Source of the DNA: Cetobacterium ceti
Lineage (GTDB): Bacteria; Fusobacteriota; Fusobacteriia; Fusobacteriales; Fusobacteriaceae
Direction of reading: 5' to 3'
Assembly (NCBI RefSeq): GCF_900167275.1
Contig: NZ_FUWX01000005.1
Location: 304,456-368,455 of the forward strand
Length of the DNA: 64,000 bases
Notes under the pieces: model-generated
Told to the model about the DNA's origin: nothing
Seen by the model: only the letters and a program-made list of their open reading frames with translations
The model's database searches: none
Program-made: the position numbers and the translations under genes
Shown here: one piece after another, positions 34,548-42,942 of the stretch
Position numbering within the stretch: the first letter of the stretch is position 1
Layout: every line of letters begins with the position of its first letter

Positions 34548-34713
34548 GATAGCGCACCATTAGTAAACTAATGACAGTCATATGGATATTCTCCATATTC
34601 CCAACACAATTGATGACAAGTCAATTATATTTCGGCAAACTCCCCTTTTTCTTAAGATCATAGCTTTTGTCTAACTCCCTTAAGGTACTCCTGTTGTTTG
34701 CAACCTCTACCTA
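34548..34713 (-). ncRNA. Lysine riboswitch (L box) aptamer
   Basis: The 346-base gap before the transporter gene holds a lysine-aptamer consensus. On the minus strand it has GGTAGAGGTTGC at the 5' side, AGGAGTACCTTAAG, AAGGGGAGTTTGCCGAA, a variable arm, and GACTGTCATTAG...CTAATGGTGCGCTATC at the 3' side. P1 pairs GGTAG (34709-34713) with CTATC (34548-34552). These blocks line up with the Bacillus lysC leader (GATAGAGGTGC, AGGGGAGCGTCGCCGAAG, GGCTGTCA, GGGCTATC). Lysine binding should favour the downstream terminator and switch the transporter off. Confidence 0.93.
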
Positions 34714-34743
34714 AAAATATTCTTTTGAAACTTTTATTATTAC

Positions 34744-34772
34744 ATAATACCACCTTGACATAATTTTGTCAA
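34744..34772 (-). promoter_or_regulatory. Promoter of the riboswitch-transporter unit
   Basis: On the minus strand a perfect TTGACA (34767-34772), 17 bases, TATTAT (34744-34749), about 30 bases before the aptamer. TTGACA is also one arm of an inverted repeat with TGTCAA (34755-34760), a possible operator. Confidence 0.85.
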
Positions 34773-34790
34773 AGAGAAATTATATTTTTT

Positions 34791-36314
34791 TTATTTTTTT
34801 AATAAAGAAACTCCTGTCATTTCAACTGGTTTTTCTATATTTAAAATGTCTAACATAGTTGGTGCAATATCTGCTAATTTTCCATTTTCTAAAGTTCCCA
34901 TCTCTTTTTTAGAAACCATTACAAATGGAACTTCATTTGTTGTATGAGCAGTAAAAATCGCTCCAGTTTCTGGATCTTCCATTTTTTCAGCATTTCCATG
35001 GTCAGCTGTTATTAATAATATTCCATCTTTTTCTAAAATCTTTTTAGAAATTTCTCCCACTGCCTTATCCACAGCTTTAATAGCTGCCACTGTAGCGTCG
35101 AAGTTTCCTGTATGCCCAACCATATCAGGATTTGCAAAGTTTATTATAATAACATCATATTTTTCAGAATCAATGGCATTTAAAGTTTTTTCCATTAATT
35201 CTGGTGCTGACATTTCAGGTTGTAAATCATATGTAGCAACCTTTGGAGACGCAACTAATATTCTATCTTCCCCTTCAAACTGAGTTTCTTTTCCTCCATT
35301 GAAGAAAAATGTTACATGGGCATATTTTTCAGTTTCAGCAGTTCTTAATTGAGTTAATTTATGATTTGCTAAAACTTCTCCTAAAGTATTTGCTATTTCC
35401 TTATCATGGTAAACAATAGGAGCAGCTATTGTAGCATCATATTGTCTCATACAATAGTATTTTATTCCTAAATATTCCCTTTCAAACCCTTTAAACTCTT
35501 TATCATTTATAGCTCTTGTTATTTGTCTTGCTCTGTCTGGTCTAAAGTTAAAGTTTACAAAAACATCTCCTTTTTGTAAAATTCCCTCTTCAGCTACTAA
35601 AGTTGGTTCAATAAATTCATCTGTCTTCTCGTTTTTATATGAATTTTCAACTACTTCTTCTGGAGTATTAGCTCTATTGTCTCTATTTTTTCCTACAATT
35701 ACATCATAAGCTTTTTTTGTTCTATCCCAGTTTGTATCTCTATCCATTGCAAAATATCTTCCTGAAATAGTTGCAATAGTTCCAACTCCTAGTTCTTTTA
35801 TTTTGTCTTCAAGTTCTTTTATATAACCTAATCCAGATGTAGGAGCTGTATCTCTTCCATCCATAAAACAGTGTATATAAACTTTCTTTAAATCATATTT
35901 TTTTGCCATTTCTAAAAGTCCAAAAAGATGATTTATATGAGAGTGAACTCCACCATCTGATAAAAGACCTCCAAAATGAATTCCTGTATTATTTTCTTTT
36001 GCATATTCAAAAGCTTCTACTAATTCAGGCTTTTTAAAGAAATCTCCATCTCTAATATCCTTTGTAATCTCAACTAAAGGTTGATATATTACTCTTCCTG
36101 CACCTATATTTAAGTGTCCTACTTCAGAGTTACCCATTTGTCCATCAGGAAGTCCTACAGCTTCTCCTGAAGCTTTTAATTGTGAATGTGGATATTTGTT
36201 TATTAACTCTATAAAATTAGCAGGGTTTGCTGCTAATATTGAATTTTTTTCCTTTGAATTTGGATTTAATCCCCATCCATCTAATATCATTAACATTAAA
36301 GGTTTCTTTGCCAT
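34791..36314 (-). CDS. gpmI: 2,3-bisphosphoglycerate-independent phosphoglycerate mutase
   Basis: Interconverts 3- and 2-phosphoglycerate in glycolysis, using two Mn2+ and a phosphoserine. The 507-residue alkaline-phosphatase-superfamily enzyme has metal-binding MLMILDGWGLNP (residues 7-18), the phosphoserine S63 in QMGNSEVGHLNIGAG, FMDGRDTAPTSG, and the metal sites NPDMVGHTGN and TADHGNAEKM. Length is standard. It is 26 bases after tpiA, giving a two-gene glycolytic unit. Confidence 0.98.
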   Translation of the reverse strand: MAKKPLMLMILDGWGLNPNSKEKNSILAANPANFIELINKYPHSQLKASGEAVGLPDGQMGNSEVGHLNIGAGRVIYQPLVEITKDIRDGDFFKKPELVEAFEYAKENNTGIHFGGLLSDGGVHSHINHLFGLLEMAKKYDLKKVYIHCFMDGRDTAPTSGLGYIKELEDKIKELGVGTIATISGRYFAMDRDTNWDRTKKAYDVIVGKNRDNRANTPEEVVENSYKNEKTDEFIEPTLVAEEGILQKGDVFVNFNFRPDRARQITRAINDKEFKGFEREYLGIKYYCMRQYDATIAAPIVYHDKEIANTLGEVLANHKLTQLRTAETEKYAHVTFFFNGGKETQFEGEDRILVASPKVATYDLQPEMSAPELMEKTLNAIDSEKYDVIIINFANPDMVGHTGNFDATVAAIKAVDKAVGEISKKILEKDGILLITADHGNAEKMEDPETGAIFTAHTTNEVPFVMVSKKEMGTLENGKLADIAPTMLDILNIEKPVEMTGVSLLKK

Positions 36315-36340
36315 TATTTTCTCCTTCTTTATAATAAAAA

Positions 36341-37096
36341 TTATAATCCAGCTTTGATAACTTCGATGAATGATGAAGCTTCTAGAGATGCTCCTCCAAC
36401 TAATCCACCATCAATATCCTTTTGAGCCATTAAATCCTTAGCATTCTTTGCATTCATTGAACCACCATATTGAATAGTCATCTCTTCAGCAATTTCTCTA
36501 TCAAACATATCTACTAAAACTTCTCTAATTTCTAAATGAGTTGCTTCTGCCATTTCTGGAGTTGCTGTTTTTCCAGTTCCTATTGCCCATATTGGCTCAT
36601 ATGCAACCACTGTTTTTTTAGCTTCTTCTGATGTTAATCCAGCTAATCCTTCTCTAATTTGCTTTTCATTTACTTCAGCTGTTCTTCCAGCTTCTCTATC
36701 TTCTAATTTTTCTCCAATACATAAAATTGGTGTTAACCCATGAGCTAATGCCGCTTTTACCTTAGAGTTTATAAATTCATTACTTTCATTGAAATACTCT
36801 CTTCTTTCAGAGTGACCTAGAATTACATACTCTACTCCTAAGTCTTTTAACATAACTGGAGAAATCTCACCAGTAAATGCTCCACTGTCCTTTGGATATA
36901 AATTTTGAGCTGCTATTTTAATGTTGCTTCCTTTTACTGTTTCCACAGCAGATTCTAATGATGTAAATGGAGTTCCTATTACTATTTCTACTCCTTCAAT
37001 TCCATCAGCTAAAGCTCTTAACTCAGTTAATGTAGCTCTAGTTTCCTTTGCTGTTTTATTCATTTTCCAGTTTCCTGCAATAATTGTCTTTCTCAT
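36341..37096 (-). CDS. tpiA: Triosephosphate isomerase
   Basis: Interconverts dihydroxyacetone phosphate and glyceraldehyde-3-phosphate. The 251-residue TIM barrel has N9/K11 in AGNWKMNK, the electrophilic histidine in YVILGHSERREYF, the catalytic glutamate in VAYEPIWAIGTGKTA (flexible loop 6) and the phosphate-binding GGSMNAKNA and GGLVGGASL. Complete. It has its own promoter at 37135-37163 and an AGGGGGT ribosome site, and is followed by gpmI. Confidence 0.98.
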   Translation of the reverse strand: MRKTIIAGNWKMNKTAKETRATLTELRALADGIEGVEIVIGTPFTSLESAVETVKGSNIKIAAQNLYPKDSGAFTGEISPVMLKDLGVEYVILGHSERREYFNESNEFINSKVKAALAHGLTPILCIGEKLEDREAGRTAEVNEKQIREGLAGLTSEEAKKTVVAYEPIWAIGTGKTATPEMAEATHLEIREVLVDMFDREIAEEMTIQYGGSMNAKNAKDLMAQKDIDGGLVGGASLEASSFIEVIKAGL

Positions 37097-37134
37097 TAAT
37101 ATATACCCCCTAGTATAGTTTTATTTTACAATTA

Positions 37135-37163
37135 ATCATAACATAAGAAAAAATCTTTTTCAA
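37135..37163 (-). promoter_or_regulatory. Promoter of tpiA-gpmI
   Basis: On the minus strand TTGAAA (37158-37163), 17 bases, TATGAT (37135-37140), about 40 bases before the tpiA start. Confidence 0.7.
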
Positions 37164-37209
37164 AATCTTAAAGAGTAATATTTTCATCTTTCTTTGGATA
37201 GTTTTTCCT

Positions 37210-37806
37210 CTAATTTATAATATCTTTTCTTAATTCCTCTTTTTCTGCCTGTTCATAGTATACTCTTATATTATCCTCTATTCCAGACATAAGAGACCCT
37301 AGGTCGTAATCTAGTATATCAAAAAGCTGTACTGTATCTTCAGCTTCTAAGGCTTGATTAGCCTCTTCAAAAGCTTTTTTAAATTCAAATATAAAATCAT
37401 CGTAATCATCGTATATAAGATCAATAGCCGTATTTTCCTTAAGAGCTATTAAAATCCCATATGTCCAAGCTACGAAAATTAAAATTTCATCTAATTTTTC
37501 ATATTCTACCATTGTACTTTCACTATTTAATATTTCATCTAAATTGTCAAAATAATTATCTATATTTTCCTCTAGCATTCCTAGGGATTGCATAATTACA
37601 CCCCTATTACTTCTTGTTGACACTTCTATTAATTTTACATTTTGTCCTTTTAATATAGAATTCTCAATTATTTCCTTTCCATTCACATAAAGATTTTGTA
37701 AAATCTTATCCTGTTTTTTTAAAACACGATTAATTTCATCCATAGCTCCTGAAAACCCTATATTTTTCGGGACTTTATGTCTTTTATTATCTATAAATAT
37801 ATCCAT
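37210..37806 (-). CDS. Unrecognised acidic protein downstream of comF
   Basis: A 198-residue soluble acidic protein I do not recognise. The first about 60 residues (MDIFIDNKRHKVPKN, NLYVNGKEI, LKGQNVKLIEVS) alternate strands and one helix and look like a beta-grasp module. The rest is helical and rich in Asp/Glu (SLGMLEENIDNYFDNLDEIL, YDDYDDFIFEFKKAFEEA). No membrane segment, cysteine or catalytic motif is seen. The start is uncertain: ATG 37806 follows a GGGGT 6 bases upstream, while ATG 37818 has only a poor site and overlaps comF. Last gene of the rluD-to-comF run. Confidence 0.7.
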   Translation of the reverse strand: MDIFIDNKRHKVPKNIGFSGAMDEINRVLKKQDKILQNLYVNGKEIIENSILKGQNVKLIEVSTRSNRGVIMQSLGMLEENIDNYFDNLDEILNSESTMVEYEKLDEILIFVAWTYGILIALKENTAIDLIYDDYDDFIFEFKKAFEEANQALEAEDTVQLFDILDYDLGSLMSGIEDNIRVYYEQAEKEELRKDIIN

Positions 37807-37807
37807 A

Positions 37808-38464
37808 CTATACCCCATAATCCTTTATTTTTTTTAAATATTTTTTTACCATTGTAAGTGAAAAATAAAATATTTTTTTTGGCTTTTTTTTCTTTAGCTC
37901 CCTTTCTATTTCAGAAAAAGTACTTCCAGTAGTTACTATATCATCCACTACTAAAATAACTTTATCCTCTATATTTTGTGGAATATAAAAACTTTCCCTT
38001 AAATTTTCCTCTCTTTTTTCAATAGTTTTTAAGGAATACATAGGTTTAGTATTTTTTATTCTTTTTATTTCTAAATATTCCACAGAAGCTTCTTTTAAAA
38101 TCTCTTCTACTTGATTAAATCCCCGTTCTAATTTTCTTTTTTCACTTATAGGTATTGGTATTATATAATCTACCTCTAGATTATTTCTTAAAAATATAAT
38201 TTTTCTTTTTAATATTTCTCCTATTACATTTCCAAGATAACGCCTATTTTTAAATTTAAAATCCCATATAACTTTTTTTATATCATCATAATAATATAGA
38301 TAATATAAATCCCCTTGTTTTTTAATCTCTCCCATTTCTAGTAAATTTTTATAACATTGAAGACAGATATAATCTTTATCTTCATATTTTAAAATTTTTC
38401 CACAGAGAGAGCATTTTTCATCAAATAAAATTCTTTTAATATTCCGGCTTAAGTTTCTTTTCAT
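37808..38464 (-). CDS. comF: ComF-family phosphoribosyltransferase-like protein
   Basis: A 218-residue protein with an N-terminal C4 zinc finger (CSLCGKILKYEDKDYICLQC, residues about 18-37), the IPIPISEKRKLERGFNQ motif of ComF proteins, and a type I PRTase PRPP loop (VILVVDDIVTTGSTFSE). ComF is needed for DNA uptake in competent bacteria, probably at the primosome; its enzymatic reaction is unsettled. It overlaps the zinc-ribbon gene by 29 bases. comM also lies in this window. Confidence 0.92.
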   Translation of the reverse strand: MKRNLSRNIKRILFDEKCSLCGKILKYEDKDYICLQCYKNLLEMGEIKKQGDLYYLYYYDDIKKVIWDFKFKNRRYLGNVIGEILKRKIIFLRNNLEVDYIIPIPISEKRKLERGFNQVEEILKEASVEYLEIKRIKNTKPMYSLKTIEKREENLRESFYIPQNIEDKVILVVDDIVTTGSTFSEIERELKKKKPKKIFYFSLTMVKKYLKKIKDYGV

Positions 38465-38636
38465 CTCTATCTAAAACCTTTGCAGAATACATCTCTGTAT
38501 ATCCACAGTTTAAACAGATTTTCAAATAGTAATTTGAAATTTCCAACTTTAATCCTGGACTCTTTTCAGGTATTATTGCAGTTTTTACTTGATATTTGTC
38601 ACTTCCACATTTTAAACATTTAAAATCCAATTTCAT
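38436..38636 (-). CDS. Small zinc-ribbon protein
   Basis: A 66-residue protein with two CxxC pairs about 30 residues apart (FKCLKCGSDKY and KICLNCGYTEMYSAKVLD), the pattern of COG3478-type zinc-ribbon proteins of unknown function. The C-terminal GYTEMYSAKVLD is characteristic. Start chosen at ATG 38636 close to GGGG; a TTG six bases further in is equally possible, and an upstream start at 38675 would add a tail inside yraN. It overlaps yraN by 17 bases and comF by 29. Confidence 0.75.
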   Translation of the reverse strand: MKLDFKCLKCGSDKYQVKTAIIPEKSPGLKLEISNYYLKICLNCGYTEMYSAKVLDRDEKKLKPEY

Positions 38637-38982
38637 CACCCCATAAGATATTTTTAATCCAATGGATTTTTTCATCTAAAAAAATCACAGCGTCAAATCT
38701 AATAGACCAATTATAATATCTGTTTTTTCTTATATATTCCATAGCTGTATAATATAATCGTCTTTGTTTTTTTGTATCTATTGCCTCTTGTCCATAACCG
38801 TAATCTGAGTTTTTCCTATATTTGACCTCTACAAATATAAGAGTTTTATCCTTTTTACATATAATATCTAATTCTCCATATGAACCCATATAATTTTTAC
38901 ACAATATATGTAAACCTTCCTTTTCTAAAAAAGAAATGGCTTTCTCTTCATATATAAAACCCTTACTCCTATTACTTATCAT
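38620..38982 (-). CDS. YraN/UPF0102-family nuclease-like protein
   Basis: A 120-residue protein of the UPF0102 family, with a PD-(D/E)XK-like core: KGFIYEEKAISFL, then GELDIICKKDKTLIFVEVKYRK, where G-E-L-D...E-V-K gives the metal-binding residues D54, E67 and K69 (approximate). Homologues usually follow rnhB, as here (14 bases). A structure-specific nuclease or Holliday-junction resolvase-like role is assumed by fold; the physiological role is not established. Confidence 0.88.
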   Translation of the reverse strand: MISNRSKGFIYEEKAISFLEKEGLHILCKNYMGSYGELDIICKKDKTLIFVEVKYRKNSDYGYGQEAIDTKKQRRLYYTAMEYIRKNRYYNWSIRFDAVIFLDEKIHWIKNILWGDEIGF

Positions 38983-38996
38983 ATTTTTCTCCTATT

Positions 38997-39602
38997 TCAT
39001 ATAGTGTTTAGTATTTTTTTTAAAAAACTTTTTCTATGAATAGGTGTAGGTCCCTTTTCTAGTAGTATCTCCCTATGTTTTTTTGTTCCATATCCCTTAT
39101 GCTTTTCAAATTCATATTCTGGATACTCCTTTGCCATTTCCTTCATCATTGTATCCCTTGTTACTTTAGCAATAATTGAAGCTGCTGCTATGGCTAAACT
39201 TTTCCCATCTCCTTTAATAACAGGTTCCTGTTCTCCAGAATATTCTCTAATCTTATGATTTCCATCTATTAAAGCTTTAGGGATAACTTCTATTTTAGTC
39301 TTTAATTCCTCTATAGCTCTTCTCATTGCAAGAAAAGTTCCATTTAATATATTAATTTCATCTATCTCTTCAGAAGTTGCTATTCCAATTCCAACTTCAC
39401 AATTTTCAAGAATTATATCAAATAGTTTCTCCCTTGTTTTCTCACTTATTTTTTTAGAGTCATTTATCTTTTCAAATTCCTCATGATATTCCTTTATTTT
39501 CACAGCGGCTGCCACAACAGGTCCAGCTAAAGGTCCCCTTCCAGCTTCATCTATCCCTATTATATCTCCCTGTTCTAAATCAAATAAATATAAACTATTC
39601 AT
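38997..39602 (-). CDS. rnhB: Ribonuclease HII
   Basis: Removes ribonucleotides and RNA primers from DNA-RNA hybrids. The 201-residue protein has the family start GIDEAGRGPLAGPVVAAAV with the first two acidic metal ligands (DE), the third in KALIDGNH and the fourth in SIIAKVTRDTMM. Start ATG 39602 is preferred because AGGTGAG sits just upstream; a GTG 9 bases earlier overlaps it. It overlaps rluD by 8 bases. Confidence 0.96.
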   Translation of the reverse strand: MNSLYLFDLEQGDIIGIDEAGRGPLAGPVVAAAVKIKEYHEEFEKINDSKKISEKTREKLFDIILENCEVGIGIATSEEIDEINILNGTFLAMRRAIEELKTKIEVIPKALIDGNHKIREYSGEQEPVIKGDGKSLAIAAASIIAKVTRDTMMKEMAKEYPEYEFEKHKGYGTKKHREILLEKGPTPIHRKSFLKKILNTI

Positions 39603-40554
39603 TATTCTCACCTATTTTTTCCACATTATTTAATTCTAATTTAAGTTTTTTACATAAACTCTCAAAATCATTTGGAACTTTTCCAACTATTTCCATCTCT
39701 TTTCCTGTAACTGGATGGTTTAATTTTAAGTAATAGGAATGAAGCATCTGTCTACTAGCTAAATCACTAGTACTTCCATAAACTCCATCTCCAACTATTG
39801 GATGGTTTAAATATTTCATATGTACTCTAATTTGGTGAGTTCTTCCTGTTTCTATTCTCACTTCCACTAAGGAAAAATTATTAAATTCCGAAACTACCTT
39901 GTAGTTAGTTATGGCATTTTTACCATTTTCATATACTACAGTCATTCTCTTTCTATCTTTAGGATCTCTTCCTATTAAAGTTTCTATTCTTCCCTCTTTT
40001 TCTCCAAATATACCTTTACAAATACATATATATCTTTTTTCTATGGTTTTATCCTTAAACATCTCTGTTAATTTTAAATGGGCCTCATCATTTTTAGCAA
40101 CTATTATAAGTCCGCTTGTATCCTTATCCAATCTATGAACAATTCCAGGCCTTATAACTCCATTTATTGTTGATAAATCCTTTATATGATATAAAACAGC
40201 ATTTACCAAAGTTCCTGTATAAAATCCTTGGGCTGGGTGTACTATCATATTGTGACTCTTATTTATAACCACCATATCCTTATCTTCATACACTATATCA
40301 ATTGGTAAGTTTTCTGCTTCTAATTCAAGTTCTTTGTCTTCAGGAATTCTAATTACAATCTCTTCATTCCCTTTTAATTTATTTCCACTTTTACTTTTTT
40401 TCTTTCCAACTACCTCTATATTTTCTCCATCGATTAATTTTTGAATATAGGATCTTGTAGCTTCCCCTAATACCTCACTTATAAAATAATCTAGTCTTTT
40501 TCCCTTATCTTCTTCTGTTGCTTTTATATTTATTATTTCTTTAAAATTTTCCAT
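39595..40554 (-). CDS. 23S rRNA/tRNA pseudouridine synthase, RluA/RluD family
   Basis: A 319-residue pseudouridine synthase with an N-terminal S4 RNA-binding domain (about 18-75) and the RluA-type catalytic domain. HRLDKDTSGLIIVAK spans 140-154 with catalytic D143; GRTHQIRVHMKYLNHPIVGD lies in the C-terminal half. The presence of S4 and the length point to RluD-like (helix 69 of 23S rRNA) over RluA, but target specificity cannot be fixed by eye. First gene of the run continuing to rnhB, yraN and comF. Confidence 0.93.
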   Translation of the reverse strand: MENFKEIINIKATEEDKGKRLDYFISEVLGEATRSYIQKLIDGENIEVVGKKKSKSGNKLKGNEEIVIRIPEDKELELEAENLPIDIVYEDKDMVVINKSHNMIVHPAQGFYTGTLVNAVLYHIKDLSTINGVIRPGIVHRLDKDTSGLIIVAKNDEAHLKLTEMFKDKTIEKRYICICKGIFGEKEGRIETLIGRDPKDRKRMTVVYENGKNAITNYKVVSEFNNFSLVEVRIETGRTHQIRVHMKYLNHPIVGDGVYGSTSDLASRQMLHSYYLKLNHPVTGKEMEIVGKVPNDFESLCKKLKLELNNVEKIGENNE

Positions 40555-40587
40555 ACTACCTCTTCTACAAAAAATTATTTTTCTATA

Positions 40588-40593
40588 ATTATA
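40588..40593 (-). promoter_or_regulatory. Candidate -10 box for rluD operon
   Basis: A perfect TATAAT on the minus strand about 35 bases before the ATG. The -35 at 17 bases is a poor TTTATT, so confidence is limited. Confidence 0.42.
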
Positions 40594-40621
40594 ACACTAT
40601 TTTCATGAAAAATAAATTTAA

Positions 40622-40651
40622 ATAAAAAAGAAGAAGGGTCAAAACCCTTCT
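40622..40651 (-). terminator. Terminator after rubrerythrin gene
   Basis: Stem 40632-40638 with 40645-40651 and a 6-base loop, followed on the minus strand by TCTTTTTTATT. It lies 30-60 bases after the rubrerythrin stop. Confidence 0.85.
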
Positions 40652-40680
40652 CTCAAATAGATGATATTTACACAATTTAA

Positions 40681-41238
40681 TTATTTACTCTTTTTTTCAA
40701 AATGTCTTTCTAATAATCCTAAGAAAGATCTTCCATGTCTTGCCTCATCCTTTGCCATTTCATGAACTGTATCGTGAATAGCATCAAATCCTAACATTTT
40801 AGCTCTTTTAGCAATATCAAATTTTCCTGAAGTTGCTCCATACTCAGCATCAACTCTTCTTCTTAAGTTTTCCTCAGTTGAATCAGTTACACACTCTCCT
40901 AATAACTCAGCAAATCTTGCTGCATGGTTAGCTTCTTCAAAAGCTATTCTTGTATAAGCCTCTGCAACTTCTGGATACCCTTCTCTATCTGCTACTCTAG
41001 CCATTGCTAAGTACATTCCAACTTCCATACACTCTCCATTGAAGTTAGCTCTTAATCCCTCTATAATCTCTTCATCTCCACATGCAAGTCCCTCTCCAAC
41101 TTTGTGCTCAGTAGCCCAAACTCTCTCAGCTGACTCCTCATATGGTACAAATTTATCTTTTCCTACTTTACATACAGGACAAATCTCCACAGATGCATCT
41201 AATATCTCTCCACATACAATACATTTTACTTTTGCCAT
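40681..41238 (-). CDS. Reverse rubrerythrin (NADH peroxidase component)
   Basis: A 185-residue non-haem iron protein with the domain order of reverse rubrerythrins. The N-terminal rubredoxin-like domain has C6, C9, C20 and C23 ([12 protein letters not shown]). The diiron four-helix domain covers about 60-182, with glutamate/histidine ligands in [23 protein letters not shown] and [10 protein letters not shown]. It reduces hydrogen peroxide with electrons from NADH via a partner reductase, protecting anaerobes from oxygen. Single gene with its own promoter and terminator; leader about 107 bases and very AT-rich. Confidence 0.93.
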   Translation of the reverse strand: MAKVKCIVCGEILDASVEICPVCKVGKDKFVPYEESAERVWATEHKVGEGLACGDEEIIEGLRANFNGECMEVGMYLAMARVADREGYPEVAEAYTRIAFEEANHAARFAELLGECVTDSTEENLRRRVDAEYGATSGKFDIAKRAKMLGFDAIHDTVHEMAKDEARHGRSFLGLLERHFEKKSK

Positions 41239-41350
41239 AATAATACTTCCTCCTCAATAATTTTAGTTTGATTTTTTAGTTTTTATTTTAATTTTAATTT
41301 AATTATTACCTTTTTTAAATTTGTAATTATTTCATTTCTGCTACAAGAAT

Positions 41351-41379
41351 AATATACTATAGATTATATTTTTTGTCAA
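41351..41379 (-). promoter_or_regulatory. Promoter of rubrerythrin gene
   Basis: On the minus strand a perfect TTGACA (41374-41379), 17 bases, TATATT (41351-41356). It begins just after the comM stop and leaves a leader of about 107 bases. No clear PerR box was found in it. Confidence 0.8.
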
Positions 41380-41387
41380 ACTTTTTT

Positions 41388-42887
41388 TTATTTTTTTCTA
41401 AAGGCTATAGCTTCTAATAGATGCTCTCTTTTTATATCCTTTGATTTATCTAAATCCGCAATGGTTCTTGCTACTTTTAAAATTTTATTATAGGCTCTCA
41501 TGGATAAATTTAAACTTCTAATAGCAACTTTCATCACTTCTTTATTTTCCTCTGTGAGCTTACAATATCTTTCTAAATCTTTATTGGTCATATCTCCATT
41601 TAACAACTTATCTTTAAATCTTTTTTCTTGAATTTTCCTAGCTTCTATAACTCTTTCTTTTATTTTTTCTGATTTTTCTCCCTTTTTGCCATTTAAAATT
41701 TCCTCTTCACTTAATTTTCTAATTTCCACATAAATATCTATTCTATCAATTATTGGTCCTGAAATTTTTTTGCTATATCTTCTTATATCATAAGCACTAC
41801 ATGTACATAACTCCTCTTCAAATCCATGACCACAAGGACAGGGATTACATGCTGCTATAAATATAAATTTTGCTGGAAATTCCACTCTATTTCTACTTCT
41901 AGTTATAGATATTTTTTTCTCCTCTAGGGGTTCTCTTAAAGCTTCTATTGACTCCCTTGTAAACTCTGTAAACTCATCCATAAATAAAATTCCATTAGAA
42001 GCTAAACTTATTTCCCCTGGTTTGGGATACTTTCCTCCACCTATAATAGATGTCACTGTAGAGCTATTGTGAGGAGCTCTAAAAGGTCTTTTATTTATAA
42101 TGGGCTTATTTTCACTTAATTCCCCTGCCACACTATAAATTTTTGTTGAATCTATTATTTCCCTCTCCTCCATAGGAGGTAAAATACTTAAAATTCCCTT
42201 TGATAACATGGTTTTCCCTGATCCAGGTGATCCAATCATTATTAAGTTATGACCTCCTGCTGCACATATTTCCAAAGCTCTTTTTCCTAAACTCTGACCC
42301 TTAATATCTTCTAGAACTACAGAATACTCCTCCTTTTCCTTTTGTTCCACTATCTCTTTTTTTAAATACTCCCCTCTTTCTATAAATTTAAGAACCTCTT
42401 TTAAATTTTTTAATGGAATAATTTCTATTCCCTTTATAATCCTAGCCTCTTCATAATTTTCTTCAGGAATAATTATTCCCTTATATCCCAATTCCTTTCC
42501 CAATAAAACTGCACTGATAACTCCCTGAGTTCTTCTTATTTCTCCTGTTAATGAAATTTCACCTATAAACATATAATTTTCCAATACTTTATTATAATCC
42601 CTTACAAATCCCATTCCTACCATTACTCCCACAGCTATTGGCAAATCAAAATTTGATCCAACTTTTTTTAAATTAGCAGGACTTAAATTTACCACTATTC
42701 TTTTAGGTTCCATTAAATATCCACTATTTTTTATAGCTGCCCTTATTCTATCTTTACTCTCAGCTATAATTGTATCCCCTAGCCCAACTATTATAAATAT
42801 TGGTAATCCATTTCCTATATCCACTTCCACATTGACTAAAAATGGTTCCACACCAAAATAACTTCCACTTAAAACCTTTACTAACAA
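41388..42887 (-). CDS. comM: ComM/YifB-family AAA+ ATPase
   Basis: A 499-residue Mg-chelatase-like helicase. The N-terminal Lon-like domain (about 1-165) contains VNLSPANLKKVGSNFDLPIA. Walker A is GSPGSGKTML, Walker B is GILFMDEFTEF, and a zinc-finger-like ACNPCPCGH is followed by a C-terminal helical lid. ComM promotes branch migration during natural transformation. The start is TTG at 42887 with GGAGGTG 5-6 bases upstream. Presence with comF suggests the lineage can, or once could, take up DNA. Confidence 0.93.
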   Translation of the reverse strand: MLVKVLSGSYFGVEPFLVNVEVDIGNGLPIFIIVGLGDTIIAESKDRIRAAIKNSGYLMEPKRIVVNLSPANLKKVGSNFDLPIAVGVMVGMGFVRDYNKVLENYMFIGEISLTGEIRRTQGVISAVLLGKELGYKGIIIPEENYEEARIIKGIEIIPLKNLKEVLKFIERGEYLKKEIVEQKEKEEYSVVLEDIKGQSLGKRALEICAAGGHNLIMIGSPGSGKTMLSKGILSILPPMEEREIIDSTKIYSVAGELSENKPIINKRPFRAPHNSSTVTSIIGGGKYPKPGEISLASNGILFMDEFTEFTRESIEALREPLEEKKISITRSRNRVEFPAKFIFIAACNPCPCGHGFEEELCTCSAYDIRRYSKKISGPIIDRIDIYVEIRKLSEEEILNGKKGEKSEKIKERVIEARKIQEKRFKDKLLNGDMTNKDLERYCKLTEENKEVMKVAIRSLNLSMRAYNKILKVARTIADLDKSKDIKREHLLEAIAFRKK

Positions 42888-42910
42888 TATTTCACCTCCA
42901 AAAAATCATA

Positions 42911-42933
42911 AAAAAAAAGAGCCCCTAGGCTCT
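42911..42933 (-). terminator. Terminator after nusB
   Basis: Stem 42918-42923 with 42928-42933 (AGAGCC/GGCTCT) and a 4-base loop, followed by a run of eight Ts on the minus strand. It ends the accB-to-nusB unit. Confidence 0.88.
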
Positions 42934-42942
42934 CCTTAAAAA

